This document shows positions 10,460 through 18,785 of a stretch of 64,000 nucleotides of DNA, piece after piece. The notes beneath the pieces are model-generated. The model saw only the letters and a program-made list of their open reading frames with translations. It was not told the DNA's origin and did not search any database. A program made the translations under genes and the position numbers. Positions within the stretch are counted from its first letter, which is position 1. The number at the start of each line of letters is the position of its first letter. The stretch lies in contig JAUSJA010000029.1 in assembly GCA_030647905.1 (NCBI GenBank), forward strand, positions 43,957-107,956. Reading direction: 5' to 3'. The DNA is from Gemmatimonadaceae bacterium (GTDB lineage Bacteria > Gemmatimonadota > Gemmatimonadetes > Gemmatimonadales > Gemmatimonadaceae).

Positions 10460-11814
10460 GCGGACGCGTTCCCGAAGAATTCCGTGTGCAGACGGCGCAT
10501 CGCCGGCTGCACGTTCTCGGCGTTCACAATGACGGTCAGGTTGATCCCCGTCGCGCTGAGCGACATCATGTGAATTTTCACGTCGCCGAGCGCCATCAGG
10601 GCCCGCCCCATCGCGCCGCCCGCGTCGCAGATCCCCGCGCCCACGATCGCGATGATGCCGCGGTTCCGCTCGATCGAGACATCACCCAGGTCGCGCAGGT
10701 CCACCAACAGCGCGTCGAGCCGTGCCGGGTCGTCTATCGTGACGGATACCGAAACTTCGGAGGTCGCGACGACGTCCACCGATGTCTTGTGCCTTTCGAA
10801 GATCTCGAACACGCGGCGCAGAAAACCATGCGCCAGAAGCATGCGGGCCGCCGTCACCTTGACGACCGTCACATCGGTCTTTCCAGCGATGGCGCTGACC
10901 GGCCTGTGCGGCGCGTCGAAAGTGATTCGTGTTCCCTTTCCGTCCGGATTCCGCGAGTTGTAGACAAAAACAGGAATGCCAAGGCGCACAGCGGGGGCGA
11001 TCGTATTCGGATGCAGCACCTTTGCGCCGAACGACGCCAGTTCCGACGCCTCATCGAACCTTATCTGTTCGATCAGCAGCGATCCCTCCACCACTCGTGG
11101 ATCTCCCGTCAACATCCCGTCCACGTCGGTCCATATCTCGATCGCTTCCGCATTGAGGGCGGCCCCGATGAGCGACGCGCTGTAATCCGATCCGCCGCGG
11201 CCGAGTGTCGTCGTGATTCCCCCGGTCGTCGAGCCGATGAACCCGCCCATCACCGGAACCTTCCCACCGTCCACGAGCGGTCGTATCAATTCGCGCGAGC
11301 GTTCCGCGATGATGTCCGTCTGCGGCTCGGCTTCCATGAAATGCTCGTCCGTGATCATCACGTCGCGCGCATCCACATACTCCGCCGCGATCCCCATCCT
11401 CTGAAAGAACGCCGCGACAAGATTCGCGGAGAGCTGCTCGCCGTAGCCGGCGATGGTGTCGAGCGAGCGCGGAGTCACGTGTCCAAGCGTGGATAGCGCT
11501 TCGGCGAGATGAGCGAGCTCGTCGAACATCGCGCTGAGCTCGGCAGCTGTCTCATCGGCCGCATCCGTCCCGCCAAGGAGCGCTTCACATTCGCCGAGAT
11601 GCCTGTCGCGCAGAGTCTCCACGCCGCGCAACGCTCCGATGAGATGCCCCTTGGCCGACTGCTCTCCGATTGCAAGAAGCGCGTTGGTCGTGCCGCCGAG
11701 CGCGGATACGACGACGACCGGAGAACGATCGAGCTTCCGCTTGACGATGTCGGCGGCGCGATGAATCGCCGTCGCATCGGCTACCGAGGTGCCGCCGAAC
11801 TTGATGACGATCAC
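10456..11814 (-). CDS. lysC: Aspartate kinase (monofunctional, ACT-domain regulated)
   Basis: 452 residues. Phosphorylates aspartate, the entry step to lysine, threonine and methionine. VIKFGGTSVADATAI opens the kinase domain, GRGGSDYSASLIGAAL binds substrate, and FGAKVLHPNTIAPA follows. The last 150 residues form two ACT domains (TVVKVTAARML, then GIIAIVGAGICDAGG), the usual site of lysine or threonine feedback. No homoserine dehydrogenase domain is attached. Between asd and dapB with 4-base overlaps on both sides. Confidence 0.96.
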   Translation of the reverse strand: MIVIKFGGTSVADATAIHRAADIVKRKLDRSPVVVVSALGGTTNALLAIGEQSAKGHLIGALRGVETLRDRHLGECEALLGGTDAADETAAELSAMFDELAHLAEALSTLGHVTPRSLDTIAGYGEQLSANLVAAFFQRMGIAAEYVDARDVMITDEHFMEAEPQTDIIAERSRELIRPLVDGGKVPVMGGFIGSTTGGITTTLGRGGSDYSASLIGAALNAEAIEIWTDVDGMLTGDPRVVEGSLLIEQIRFDEASELASFGAKVLHPNTIAPAVRLGIPVFVYNSRNPDGKGTRITFDAPHRPVSAIAGKTDVTVVKVTAARMLLAHGFLRRVFEIFERHKTSVDVVATSEVSVSVTIDDPARLDALLVDLRDLGDVSIERNRGIIAIVGAGICDAGGAMGRALMALGDVKIHMMSLSATGINLTVIVNAENVQPAMRRLHTEFFGNASA

Positions 11815-12887
11815 GCTTTGCCGAGTCGGCCGGTCGCGGCGAGAAGCTCGGCGTTCAGAACGGACCCGCCCGCGGCCCCGCGAATCGTGTTGTGCCCCAG
11901 CGCGACCATCCGAATGTCGAGTACGGTGTCTGCTCGCACGCGTCCGACGGTGACCGTCATGCCGGCGCCAGCGTTGACGTCGCGGCGCGGCTGCGGCCTG
12001 TTCGCTTCATCGGCGACGACCAGCGGACGCTCGGGATGGCTCGGCAGATTCCATGTGGCCTCATCTCCGCGCCATCCGCGCAGCGCCGCCAGCGCCTGCT
12101 CGGCGGTGGCGGGCTCGTGGAACGACGCCGTAATGCACACGGTGTGTCCGTGCTCCACCGCCACCCGGTTCGTCTGCGCGCTGACTTTCATGTTCGCGAG
12201 CTCGACGACACCGTCCGCATACCGGCCAAGGAGCTTGAGCATCTCGGACTCGAGCTTGGGCTCTTCGTCGGCGATGTACGGAATCACATTTCCCAGAATG
12301 TCGAGTGACGCAACGCCTGGATAGCCCGCGCCGGAGACCGCCTGCATCGTCGTCAGAAAAAGCTGATCGATTCCGAACCGCTCCTGAAGCGGCGCGAGCG
12401 CAACCGCCGCAACGGTCGCGGCGCAGTTGGCGTTCGTGACGATAGCGCCGGTCCAGCCACGTTCCCAGCGCTGTCTCTCGATAAGCTGCAGATGGCTCGC
12501 GTTCACTTCGGGGATCACCAGCGGCACATCGGCGTCCATGCGGAAGTTCTTCGCGTTGCTGAGCACGAACTTTCCCGCAGCCGCAAAGGCGCCCTCGACG
12601 TCACCGGCGACGGAAGAGTCGAGCGCCGAAAACGCGATCGGCGATCGGATTCCGGCTGGATCCGTGGACTTCACGATCATGTTTGCGACCGAGGTCGGCA
12701 TTTCTCCCTCGAGCCACCACGCTGCGTCGGAGTAGCGCTTGCCCTCGCTGCGCTCTGAGGCTGCAACTTCGGCAATCTCGAACCACGGGTGATTCGCGAG
12801 CAGCCGGATGAACGTCTGCCCAACCGCGCCGGTCGCGCCGAGTATGGCGACGGGCCACTTCTGTCCGTTGGGCGGTGAGTATGTCAT
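11811..12887 (-). CDS. asd: Aspartate-semialdehyde dehydrogenase
   Basis: 358 residues. Reduces aspartyl phosphate to the semialdehyde with NADPH. VAILGATGAVGQTFIRLLA is the NADP-binding loop, and VTNANCAATVAAVAL contains the catalytic Cys. The sequence is of the archaeal/fungal-like branch (long, with GYPGVASLDILGNVIPYI) rather than the E. coli type. Start at 12887 by the ATGA overlap with the peptidase gene upstream; the frame stays open to 13019 but overlaps that gene. Confidence 0.95.
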   Translation of the reverse strand: MTYSPPNGQKWPVAILGATGAVGQTFIRLLANHPWFEIAEVAASERSEGKRYSDAAWWLEGEMPTSVANMIVKSTDPAGIRSPIAFSALDSSVAGDVEGAFAAAGKFVLSNAKNFRMDADVPLVIPEVNASHLQLIERQRWERGWTGAIVTNANCAATVAAVALAPLQERFGIDQLFLTTMQAVSGAGYPGVASLDILGNVIPYIADEEPKLESEMLKLLGRYADGVVELANMKVSAQTNRVAVEHGHTVCITASFHEPATAEQALAALRGWRGDEATWNLPSHPERPLVVADEANRPQPRRDVNAGAGMTVTVGRVRADTVLDIRMVALGHNTIRGAAGGSVLNAELLAATGRLGKA

Positions 12888-13879
12888 GATGCGAGCAGCT
12901 GCCGCGCGATGCGCTCGTAGGCGCCGACGCTCGCGCGGAGCTCGTTGACGTCTATGTATTCGTCGGGCGTGTGCGCGACGTGGATGGAGCCGGGTCCGAA
13001 CAGCAACGGCGTTCCCCACCGCGACAGCAGAGGAATGTCGGACGTGTACGCCACTGGGGCGACGTCGAATCCTTCCACTATATGAAAGCGCTGCGCCGGG
13101 ATGTGCGATCCGAACTCCACCTCTGCGCGCCCTTTCGCCCAGCTGCGAATCATCTTCTTCATCGGCTCGACGTCGCCGACGAGACGGATCATCATCTCGG
13201 CCTCGGCGTGGGCAGGAATGATGTTGGCGCCGGTGCCGCCACTGATCAGGCCGACGTTGATCGTGGTCTCGCCAAGCACCGGGTCCGACGGAAGCGGCAG
13301 ATCATGAAGCGTTGGAAGCAGTTTGAGCATCGGCTCGATGGCAGACTCGCCGAGATGAGGATAGGCCGAATGCGCCTCGCGGCCGCGCGTCCTGACCTTC
13401 ACGCGGAGCGATCCCTTGGCGCCGCTCGCGAGCTTGCTCTCCGTGGGCTCTCCGTTCACGAGGAAACGGCTCGTCGCGGAGAGATTGTTGGCCGCTCGCG
13501 CACCGTCGGAGCCCTGCTCCTCGCCGACGACGAAGAGAAGGTCTATGCGATCCTCGCCGGCAGCGACGAGCCGGTCCGCTGCGGCGAGCATCGCGGCAGC
13601 GATTCCCTTCGCGTCACATGCGCCGCGTCCGCGAAGCTTGTCGCCATCGAGCTTCGGAGCGATGTGAGGCGGAACCGTATCGAGATGGGTGGAGAACGTG
13701 ACTCCGCCGCCGGAGCGCGACGCCCAGACGTTGCCGCGCCCTTTCGAGACTTCCTGAACGGTGACGTTCCAGCCTCGCGCGATGAGCCAGCGCGAAACGA
13801 AATCGACGGCCGCTTTCTCGCTGCCGGAGAGCGATGGAATGGCGAGCAGCTCGGCGGCCAGCGCAACGACGTCAGTCAT
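12884..13879 (-). CDS. M20 family deacylase, likely DapE-type (succinyl/acetyl-diaminopimelate deacylase)
   Basis: 331 residues, a di-zinc M20 hydrolase. STHLDT (His65, Asp67), GRGACDAKG (bridging Asp near 89) and VVGEEQGSDG (catalytic Glu pair near 120-121) are present, and AHTPDEYIDVNEL near the end supplies the last His. The family contains DapE, ArgE and LysK; position as first gene of the dap operon makes N-acyl-diaminopimelate the best substrate, completing dapA-B-D. LysK/ArgE cannot be excluded. Genes for the aminotransferase, DapF and LysA are not in the window. Confidence 0.8.
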   Translation of the reverse strand: MTDVVALAAELLAIPSLSGSEKAAVDFVSRWLIARGWNVTVQEVSKGRGNVWASRSGGGVTFSTHLDTVPPHIAPKLDGDKLRGRGACDAKGIAAAMLAAADRLVAAGEDRIDLLFVVGEEQGSDGARAANNLSATSRFLVNGEPTESKLASGAKGSLRVKVRTRGREAHSAYPHLGESAIEPMLKLLPTLHDLPLPSDPVLGETTINVGLISGGTGANIIPAHAEAEMMIRLVGDVEPMKKMIRSWAKGRAEVEFGSHIPAQRFHIVEGFDVAPVAYTSDIPLLSRWGTPLLFGPGSIHVAHTPDEYIDVNELRASVGAYERIARQLLAS

Positions 13880-14129
13880 GCGCGGAAGTTACACAAATGA
13901 TAAGACGCGGGCGATGCTGAACCGGGCCGCGCTTCAGAGAAGAACTTGCGCCCTGCATCCTTGACGCGCCGCTTGCTCACGGCGTGGGGACGTCGCATAC
14001 TTGACTGAGCGGGTGGCCCGGCGGAGCCCGGGTACGTGCACCGAGATCGCTGAGTTGAACAACCAGCTTCCCGGGTCGATGCCGCGTGTCCGGCAGGCCC
14101 CGAGCTAAACGCCGACGGTAGCCGCCATC
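13880..14129. other. 250-bp divergent intergenic region
   Basis: Lies between the first gene of the dap operon (minus) and the transglutaminase-like gene (plus), so it must hold both promoters. I see no confident -35/-10 pair. On the plus strand 14010-14125 is GC-rich with self-complementary stretches such as GCCCGGCGGAGCCCGGGT near 14026, and the plus-strand gene starts a few bases after. A structured leader is possible; no lysine-riboswitch core was recognised on the minus side. Confidence 0.35.
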
Positions 14130-15326
14130 ATGATTTCACTGTCCCGACGCCAGTTGCTTCAGGCGGCTGTCGCCGCCGGTTTCCTCGGGCTGCCCGGGTG
14201 TCGTCGGGCCCCCACGGCGGCGCCCGTGGTCATCAACTCGCCGTTCGACGCGATGCGACTGATCCGGGAATCGGTGCGCCGCTCGCCCGATCATTTCGCC
14301 GTCGTCGCACGCAGCCTCGTGGCGCGGAAGGACGTCGAAGCGCTGCACCTGTTCGTCCGCGACCAGATCCACACACTGCCCGACGACGAGACTGGCTTTG
14401 TCGCGCCGGTACGGACGATGCGTTGTGGCACCCGCGCAGCGCTGCGCTACGGCGCGGGCACACCGCGCGAAAAGGCCGAGCTGCTCGCGGAGCTCTATCG
14501 CGAGGCGGGGCTCGAAGCCGTCGTCGTCGTCGGCCGTGTTGCGCTCGCCGACAGCGACCCGTTGGCCCTCCTGCGCGGTAGTACGCGTGCGGCGTTCGCG
14601 CCGGCGTTCGCGCCCGGCGAGGAGGCGGCGCTCGCGGCCGCGCTCAACGGACCCCCCCCTGCGCCGCCGGTGGTTCCGCTCGATCCTGACGACCGGGGCA
14701 CCACTGCGCTCGCGGCACAGCTTGCCGCACTTGCCGGAGATGCGCTCGGTACGGGCGCGATCGCTGCGCCGCGCCGATCGATCGAGTTGCCGCTGGTCCG
14801 CGTGCTAACGCCCGCCGGCGAGCGGCTTGCCAACCCCAACGTCCCCGGCGCCGCGTTCAACGCCCCGCAACTGATCGGCAAGCCCTCGGCTGCTGCTGCG
14901 CCTTCGCCGACGCCTCGTGTGCGCATCGCCATCCATATGACTCGCGCCTCGGCGCCCGAGGAGCTGGTCGAACTCGTCAGCGCCGAATGGGCCGCCGGCG
15001 AACTCGCGGGGCGCCAGGTGATCGTCGGGTTTGCGCCGCCGGTCTCGGCTGATCGACTGCTCACGATGCGCATCAACGAGGTGCGCGCCGTCGTCCCGAT
15101 GCTGGCGCTGCGCGGTGCCGATCTGCCCGCCGCCGACATCGCCCGACAAACCCGCACCGGCCGCGCCATCACGCTCGGGGGCGACGTCATCGACATCGGC
15201 AGTGATGGTGCGGTGCGGGTCAACGATGAGCCGGTGGCCGACGCCGAAGGGATGCCGCACTGGTGGCACGGGTCGCTTCGCTCGAGGTCGGGGCACGCAG
15301 TGTTACGTTTCCGTCGGTTAGTCTGA
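14130..15326 (+). CDS. Secreted transglutaminase-like lipoprotein; probably the N-terminal half of a split gene
   Basis: 398 residues as read. The N-terminus is a Tat- or Sec-type lipoprotein signal: SRRQLLQAA, hydrophobic core, then GLPGC near residue 26. Residues about 40-140 resemble a transglutaminase-like domain (GAGTPREKAELLAELYREAG), but the position of the catalytic Cys in GxGxC is Pro, so it is probably not an active protease-like enzyme. The last 25 residues, after VADAEG, are arginine-rich and unlike the rest, while the next frame picks up sensible sequence. A missing G in the run at 15249-15251 would join it to the next gene. Confidence 0.6.
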   Translation: MISLSRRQLLQAAVAAGFLGLPGCRRAPTAAPVVINSPFDAMRLIRESVRRSPDHFAVVARSLVARKDVEALHLFVRDQIHTLPDDETGFVAPVRTMRCGTRAALRYGAGTPREKAELLAELYREAGLEAVVVVGRVALADSDPLALLRGSTRAAFAPAFAPGEEAALAAALNGPPPAPPVVPLDPDDRGTTALAAQLAALAGDALGTGAIAAPRRSIELPLVRVLTPAGERLANPNVPGAAFNAPQLIGKPSAAAAPSPTPRVRIAIHMTRASAPEELVELVSAEWAAGELAGRQVIVGFAPPVSADRLLTMRINEVRAVVPMLALRGADLPAADIARQTRTGRAITLGGDVIDIGSDGAVRVNDEPVADAEGMPHWWHGSLRSRSGHAVLRFRRLV

Positions 15327-17185
15327 CCGTCACGGCGCGCGACGCGGCGGGCGCCGTGGTGGACGGCCTGCCTGCCAGCACTTTGCTCGTGCAGGACGGT
15401 GCGCCCGTCGTGGCATCGCTCACACGCAATCGTCGCGCACCTCGGGTCCTGCTGCTGCTCGACGGATCGCGAAGTCTGCCCGCCGCCTTCCGTGACCGTG
15501 GTGCAGTCGAGTTCGCGCGCACGGTTGCCGAGCGGCTGCTGGCGGACGATCCGACGCTTCGGCTGCGGGTGCGGGCCGTAGGAGAAAACCCTGTCGCCGA
15601 ACCGTGGCTCGCCGACGCGACGGAAGTCGAAGCGTCGGCCCGCCGCCACCTGCCCAAATCGTTCGAGTCGGGGCTGTGGCAAACGATGTCGCGGGCGCGC
15701 ACTGCCGCCGATCCCACCGTGGTGGTGCTCGTCACCGACGGCAAGGCGACCGACCAGCCGCGCGCGGATTACCTGGCGCGCATCGTCGCGGGGCCACCGG
15801 CGGTGGTGATCGGCGTGGGAAGTCCGGATATGAAGGCGCTCACCGCGCTCGCCGAGGCCGCGGGCGGTGAGACGGCGACCGCGTCGAACCCGGACGCAGC
15901 GGTGCGGGCGATCCAGCGCCTCGTCGCAGCGCGCACCGCGGCCGCGCATCGGCTGAGCTATACCGCGCCGGCCGACGCCACCGGCGAACGCACCGTGCGC
16001 GTTGAGCTCGCCGGTCGCGGCATTTCGGCCACAGCGACCTACACCGTCCCGGCCAAGGCCGAGCGCGTGCTGCCCGACGCGCTCGCCGGACTCTATGTAA
16101 ACGTCCAGCTGGGGCGCGACCGCTACCTGCGGCCGCTGGTCGAGGGCGCGGCCGACGAGGTCGAGGCCGCGCTCTTCGGTACCGCTCTGCTGACGTTCGA
16201 GGGCGACGCGCCGACGCCGTCGGCGTGGATCGACGATGTGCTCACCGGCATGCTCGCGCAGGAACCGCTGCTCCGTGCTATAGCGGCGCGCGACCGCAAG
16301 GCCGTCGTCGCCGAGCTCACCAAGGCGCCGTACGGCGTTGCGCCCGAGGTCTTCTCGTTCTTCCCGCAGCTCCAGCGTGACGGTGACAACGAGACGGTAA
16401 CTTTTGCGCAGGGGCTCAGCGCGGTGCTGACCACGTCGCGCCGACGGCCGAATCGCCCCGGCCTGCGTCGGGTCGACGTGTTGCCCATGCTGCGCGTCGC
16501 AACCGTCGGTGCCGATGCGCGAGCGCGCACGCAGCGCACGCTGGAGCGCACGGCGCGCCTCGCGCTTATTGAACAGGCGCGCTATGCGACCTCGACCGGG
16601 GCACTCCTCGCGGGCAAGGCACTCGCTGTCGTGGCTGCAGGTCGGAAGGTCGGCAGCGTACTCAAGGGCGCGGATGGCGAGGGGCTCGCAACGCTCGCTC
16701 GGGTGGCCGATGATCCGGTGTGGCGCACGCGGGTGCGCTTCGTGGAGCAGGATGCGTCGACGGCTGGATTCTGGGCGGTAACACCGCGAAACGGCACGCT
16801 GATCGGCGTGCTTCACGACGGCAGCGGCGGTGGCGAGGTGGAGGAGATCAACGCCGTCTTCAATCGCGCGACCACAGTGCTGAACAACATCGGCGTAGCG
16901 GCCTCGGCGTTCGGCGCAAGCTTCGGCTTCGGCGCGTGGCTTTCGCTCGAGCAGACGAAGTTGACGAAGCTGCACGCGGCGACTCTCACCCTTGCCACAC
17001 TGGAGGTACAGCCCGGCGACATCGCCTCCCCGGGCGAACTGCCCTGCGCGATCGCCACCGGTGCCATCGGGCCGGTGCTCGGCGCGGTGGGCGCGAAAGC
17101 GGCGGAAAAGGTGGTGGGCTGGCTCGGCACCCTTGATGCCGGTATGGGCTCGTGGGGCGGCGGGGGCATCTGCTCACGACTGTAG
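15263..17185 (+). CDS. von Willebrand factor A domain protein; probably the C-terminal half of a split gene
   Basis: 640 residues from a GTG at 15263 without a good ribosome site. An N-terminal beta domain (VSLTVTARDAAGAVVDGL, LVQDGAPV) leads into a VWA domain with LLLLDGSRSLP, whose D-x-S-x-S is the metal-dependent adhesion motif, and VVLVTDGKATD. This order is typical of secreted VWFA-related proteins that need a signal peptide, which this ORF lacks and the overlapping upstream ORF has. The C-terminal 300 residues are not recognised and end in a glycine-rich GSWGGGGI. Two genes coupled by overlap remain possible. Confidence 0.6.
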   Translation: MARVASLEVGARSVTFPSVSLTVTARDAAGAVVDGLPASTLLVQDGAPVVASLTRNRRAPRVLLLLDGSRSLPAAFRDRGAVEFARTVAERLLADDPTLRLRVRAVGENPVAEPWLADATEVEASARRHLPKSFESGLWQTMSRARTAADPTVVVLVTDGKATDQPRADYLARIVAGPPAVVIGVGSPDMKALTALAEAAGGETATASNPDAAVRAIQRLVAARTAAAHRLSYTAPADATGERTVRVELAGRGISATATYTVPAKAERVLPDALAGLYVNVQLGRDRYLRPLVEGAADEVEAALFGTALLTFEGDAPTPSAWIDDVLTGMLAQEPLLRAIAARDRKAVVAELTKAPYGVAPEVFSFFPQLQRDGDNETVTFAQGLSAVLTTSRRRPNRPGLRRVDVLPMLRVATVGADARARTQRTLERTARLALIEQARYATSTGALLAGKALAVVAAGRKVGSVLKGADGEGLATLARVADDPVWRTRVRFVEQDASTAGFWAVTPRNGTLIGVLHDGSGGGEVEEINAVFNRATTVLNNIGVAASAFGASFGFGAWLSLEQTKLTKLHAATLTLATLEVQPGDIASPGELPCAIATGAIGPVLGAVGAKAAEKVVGWLGTLDAGMGSWGGGGICSRL

Positions 17186-17228
17186 GGCGAGCTCCGTTCG
17201 CCATTCGAGTGCAGGTCGCGCTGTGGCG

Positions 17229-17495
17229 CTAGCCCGTCTTTCTCAACTCGCCCCCGACAGAGCGGCTAAGTGCTTGATTTGACGCGGCACGAGGCCGAAG
17301 GTACGCCTGAATTAGAAACGGATCCCAATTGAACGTGGCGACTACGTCCTTTTGTCGCACACTGATCAAGATGTAGTCGTAGGTCGGTGGCGGCGGCGGC
17401 GGTCTCCTGGCAGCGAAATACTCTTCGATCACTGCCTCGAGGTCGACGCGCAGAGCGTCGCGCCGTTGAGGTTTCCTGCAGTGCGTTCCGCCCAC
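17229..17495 (-). pseudogene. SIR2-like protein fragment
   Basis: An 88-codon frame contains YDYILISVRQKDVVATF followed directly by NWDPFLIQAYLR, a segment I recognise from SIR2-like NAD-binding proteins common in defence and accessory loci. Upstream, sensible sequence continues in other frames (ERLDEAASQWAERTAG near 17465-17520), so the gene is frameshifted, and after QAYLR the similarity stops. No NAD-binding N-terminus is seen. Probably the remains of a cassette or island gene. The assignment rests on one motif. Confidence 0.45.
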
Positions 17496-17545
17496 TGACT
17501 GGCCGCTTCATCCAACCGTTCCGGGCCTGATCGCCCGTGAACAAG

Positions 17546-17610
17546 TTCTAACGCTCAGGAAATGAGCTGCGGGTGCGCAGCACCTCGGCAGCTCCATTTT
17601 CCTGTCAGGC
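17546..17610 (-). repeat. attC-like integron recombination site
   Basis: Read on the minus strand, 65 bases begin with GCCTGAC (17610-17604; consensus RYYYAAC) and end with GTTAGAA (17552-17546; consensus GTTRRRY), one mismatch each. Between them AGGAAAATGGAGCTGC (17603-17588) pairs with GCAGCTCATTTCCT (17570-17557), leaving one A and one G unpaired, like the extrahelical bases of real attC sites. A perfect GGTGC/GCACC hairpin tip lies at 17572-17584. It sits 12 bases after the stop of the hybrid antitoxin gene, exactly where a cassette attC belongs. Confidence 0.5.
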
Positions 17611-17622
17611 CGAGCCAGCGCC

Positions 17623-17913
17623 CTACGCTGCGGTACCGACCCATGGTTTGATCCTTCGCAGCGTCTCGGCGAGCTCCTTCGCCGCCACTTCGGTGTCATA
17701 GGCCACCTGGGCCCGAAGCCAATAGCCGTTCGACAGGCCGAAAAACCGGCACAGCCTCAGATCCGTATCGGCCGTAATCGCGCGCTTACCCGCCACGATC
17801 TCGACGTCTTCCGGGCCAGCCGGCGTCCAGCGGAAGCACACGCGGAACTGGTCGTTGACGCGGATGCTGTGCTGACCGGCACGCTTCCCTTTGAGCTCAG
17901 TAGATGCATGCAT
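17623..17913 (-). pseudogene. higB/higA hybrid: toxin C-terminus joined in frame to antitoxin C-terminus
   Basis: From ATG at 17913 the frame encodes 96 residues. The first part, ELKGKRAGQHSIRVND then QFRVCFRW and GPEDVEIV, is the C-terminal half of a RelE/HigB toxin. From EIVAGKRAITADT on it is the C-terminal half of a HigA antitoxin (DTDLRLCRFFGLSNGYWLRAQ). The join lies at the shared EIV codons, 17794-17802, where a deletion between matching bases would leave this frame. The toxin N-terminus and antitoxin helix-turn-helix are gone, so neither is expected to work. It overlaps the end of mazF by 17 bases. Confidence 0.75.
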
Positions 17914-18232
17914 CCAGGATCGACAACACTTCCTGAAGAATTTCTGCCGAGGCTTTCCCGAGTCGCCTCGCCTTTCGGGACCGGAAATCGATCGACTTAA
18001 CCTGCTCCACCATGATGAACCCGGTAACGCCTTCGCCTGCTGGAATTGCCACATGGAACGGGTAATCGCGGCGGGTATTGGTAATCGGACACGCGATGCA
18101 AAGACCGGTGTGTCGATTGAATAAGTCGTTGCTGACGACGAGAGCGGGACGACGCCCGCGTTGCTCGTTACCTGATCGCGGGTCGAACGTGAGGGCGATC
18201 AGCTCTCCCTTGCGCGGGACATAGTCCGCCAT
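17897..18232 (-). CDS. mazF: MazF/PemK family mRNA interferase toxin
   Basis: 111 residues, full length. MADYVPRKGELIALTFDPRSG opens the protein, followed by QRGRRPALVVSND and CPITNTRRDYPFHV, the conserved core of MazF/ChpB endoribonucleases, then GFIMVEQVKSIDFRSR. Such toxins cut mRNA at short sequences when freed from antitoxin. The start codon directly follows the mazE stop with no gap, the usual toxin-antitoxin arrangement. Its 3' end runs into the higB fragment without an attC or intergenic space, suggesting that the DNA behind it was deleted. Confidence 0.88.
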   Translation of the reverse strand: MADYVPRKGELIALTFDPRSGNEQRGRRPALVVSNDLFNRHTGLCIACPITNTRRDYPFHVAIPAGEGVTGFIMVEQVKSIDFRSRKARRLGKASAEILQEVLSILDACIY

Positions 18233-18481
18233 CTACCAAACCTCACGGCCGACTGGGGAGCCCCAGTCAAGCTCTCCAGGTTTGTAGCCCTTCGGGACGC
18301 GGCGAACAAGATCACGCAAGTCGTGCCCGCCCCGCACGCGCCGCACGGGGGTCACGATCAGGGCGCCCTTGTGCACCGCCACATCAACCGCATCGCCGAC
18401 ATCAATGTCGGCGTCGGACAGCAGGGTCTTGCTTAACCGCAGCCCCTGGCTGTTTCCCCACTTCTGGATCTTGGTGATCAT
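18233..18481 (-). CDS. mazE: MazE/AbrB family antitoxin
   Basis: 82 residues. The N-terminal swapped-hairpin DNA-binding domain is clear: MITKIQKWGNSQGLRLSKTLL, with the WGNS and RLxK pattern of MazE; GDAVDVAVHKGALIVTPVRR completes it. The acidic/aromatic tail (YKPGELDWGSPVGREVW) would wrap MazF. A longer ORF to 18697 exists but the ATG at 18481 is the family start. Expected to repress its own operon with MazF. Confidence 0.88.
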   Translation of the reverse strand: MITKIQKWGNSQGLRLSKTLLSDADIDVGDAVDVAVHKGALIVTPVRRVRGGHDLRDLVRRVPKGYKPGELDWGSPVGREVW

Positions 18482-18785
18482 CGTTTGGCCTCCGGAGGCT
18501 ATCCGAAGTATAGCCCGCGAGATCCAGCAGGACAACGCGGGCGGCAGCCCGTTGCGCAAAGTAGAAGCTGTGGAGCGGCAGATAATGGTTCCGGAATGTC
18601 TCGTCCAGAACCTCAGAGAGCGGGCCCGGCTCGACATCGAAGAGAGTAAGACCGTCCGCTTGGGCAAGATGGCCAGTGAAGTGCGCCTCTTTGCCATCCT
18701 CCCCTGTGAATGCTACGGCGTACGCATTCTGCCCATCTTGGCTCACGACCGCGTGGACGGTGGAGGCAGAATCGTACCACGTCCC
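18482..18785 (-). pseudogene. Fragment of a small secreted beta-barrel-like protein, fused to the integrase relic
   Basis: In the same frame as the integrase fragment the sequence changes at 18786/18785 to GTWYDSASTVHAVVSQDG, GHLAQADGLTLFDVEPG and YLPLHSFYFAQRA. This GTW...FLDLEPG...LPLHSF pattern occurs in small lipoproteins of unknown function that start with a signal peptide and (L)xGTW. The signal peptide is missing here and the integrase takes its place. The frame continues past the mazE start, but the recognisable part ends near 18500. Function unknown. Confidence 0.45.

Noticed and set aside
13880..14129. Lysine riboswitch before the dap operon
   Set aside because: No conserved lysine-riboswitch core could be recognised on the minus strand; feedback is more likely through the LysC ACT domains.
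18520..18560. Second attC-like site (GCGCAAC ... GTTGTCC)
   Set aside because: Only about 27 bases long, no inner boxes, and it lies inside the recognisable coding fragment.
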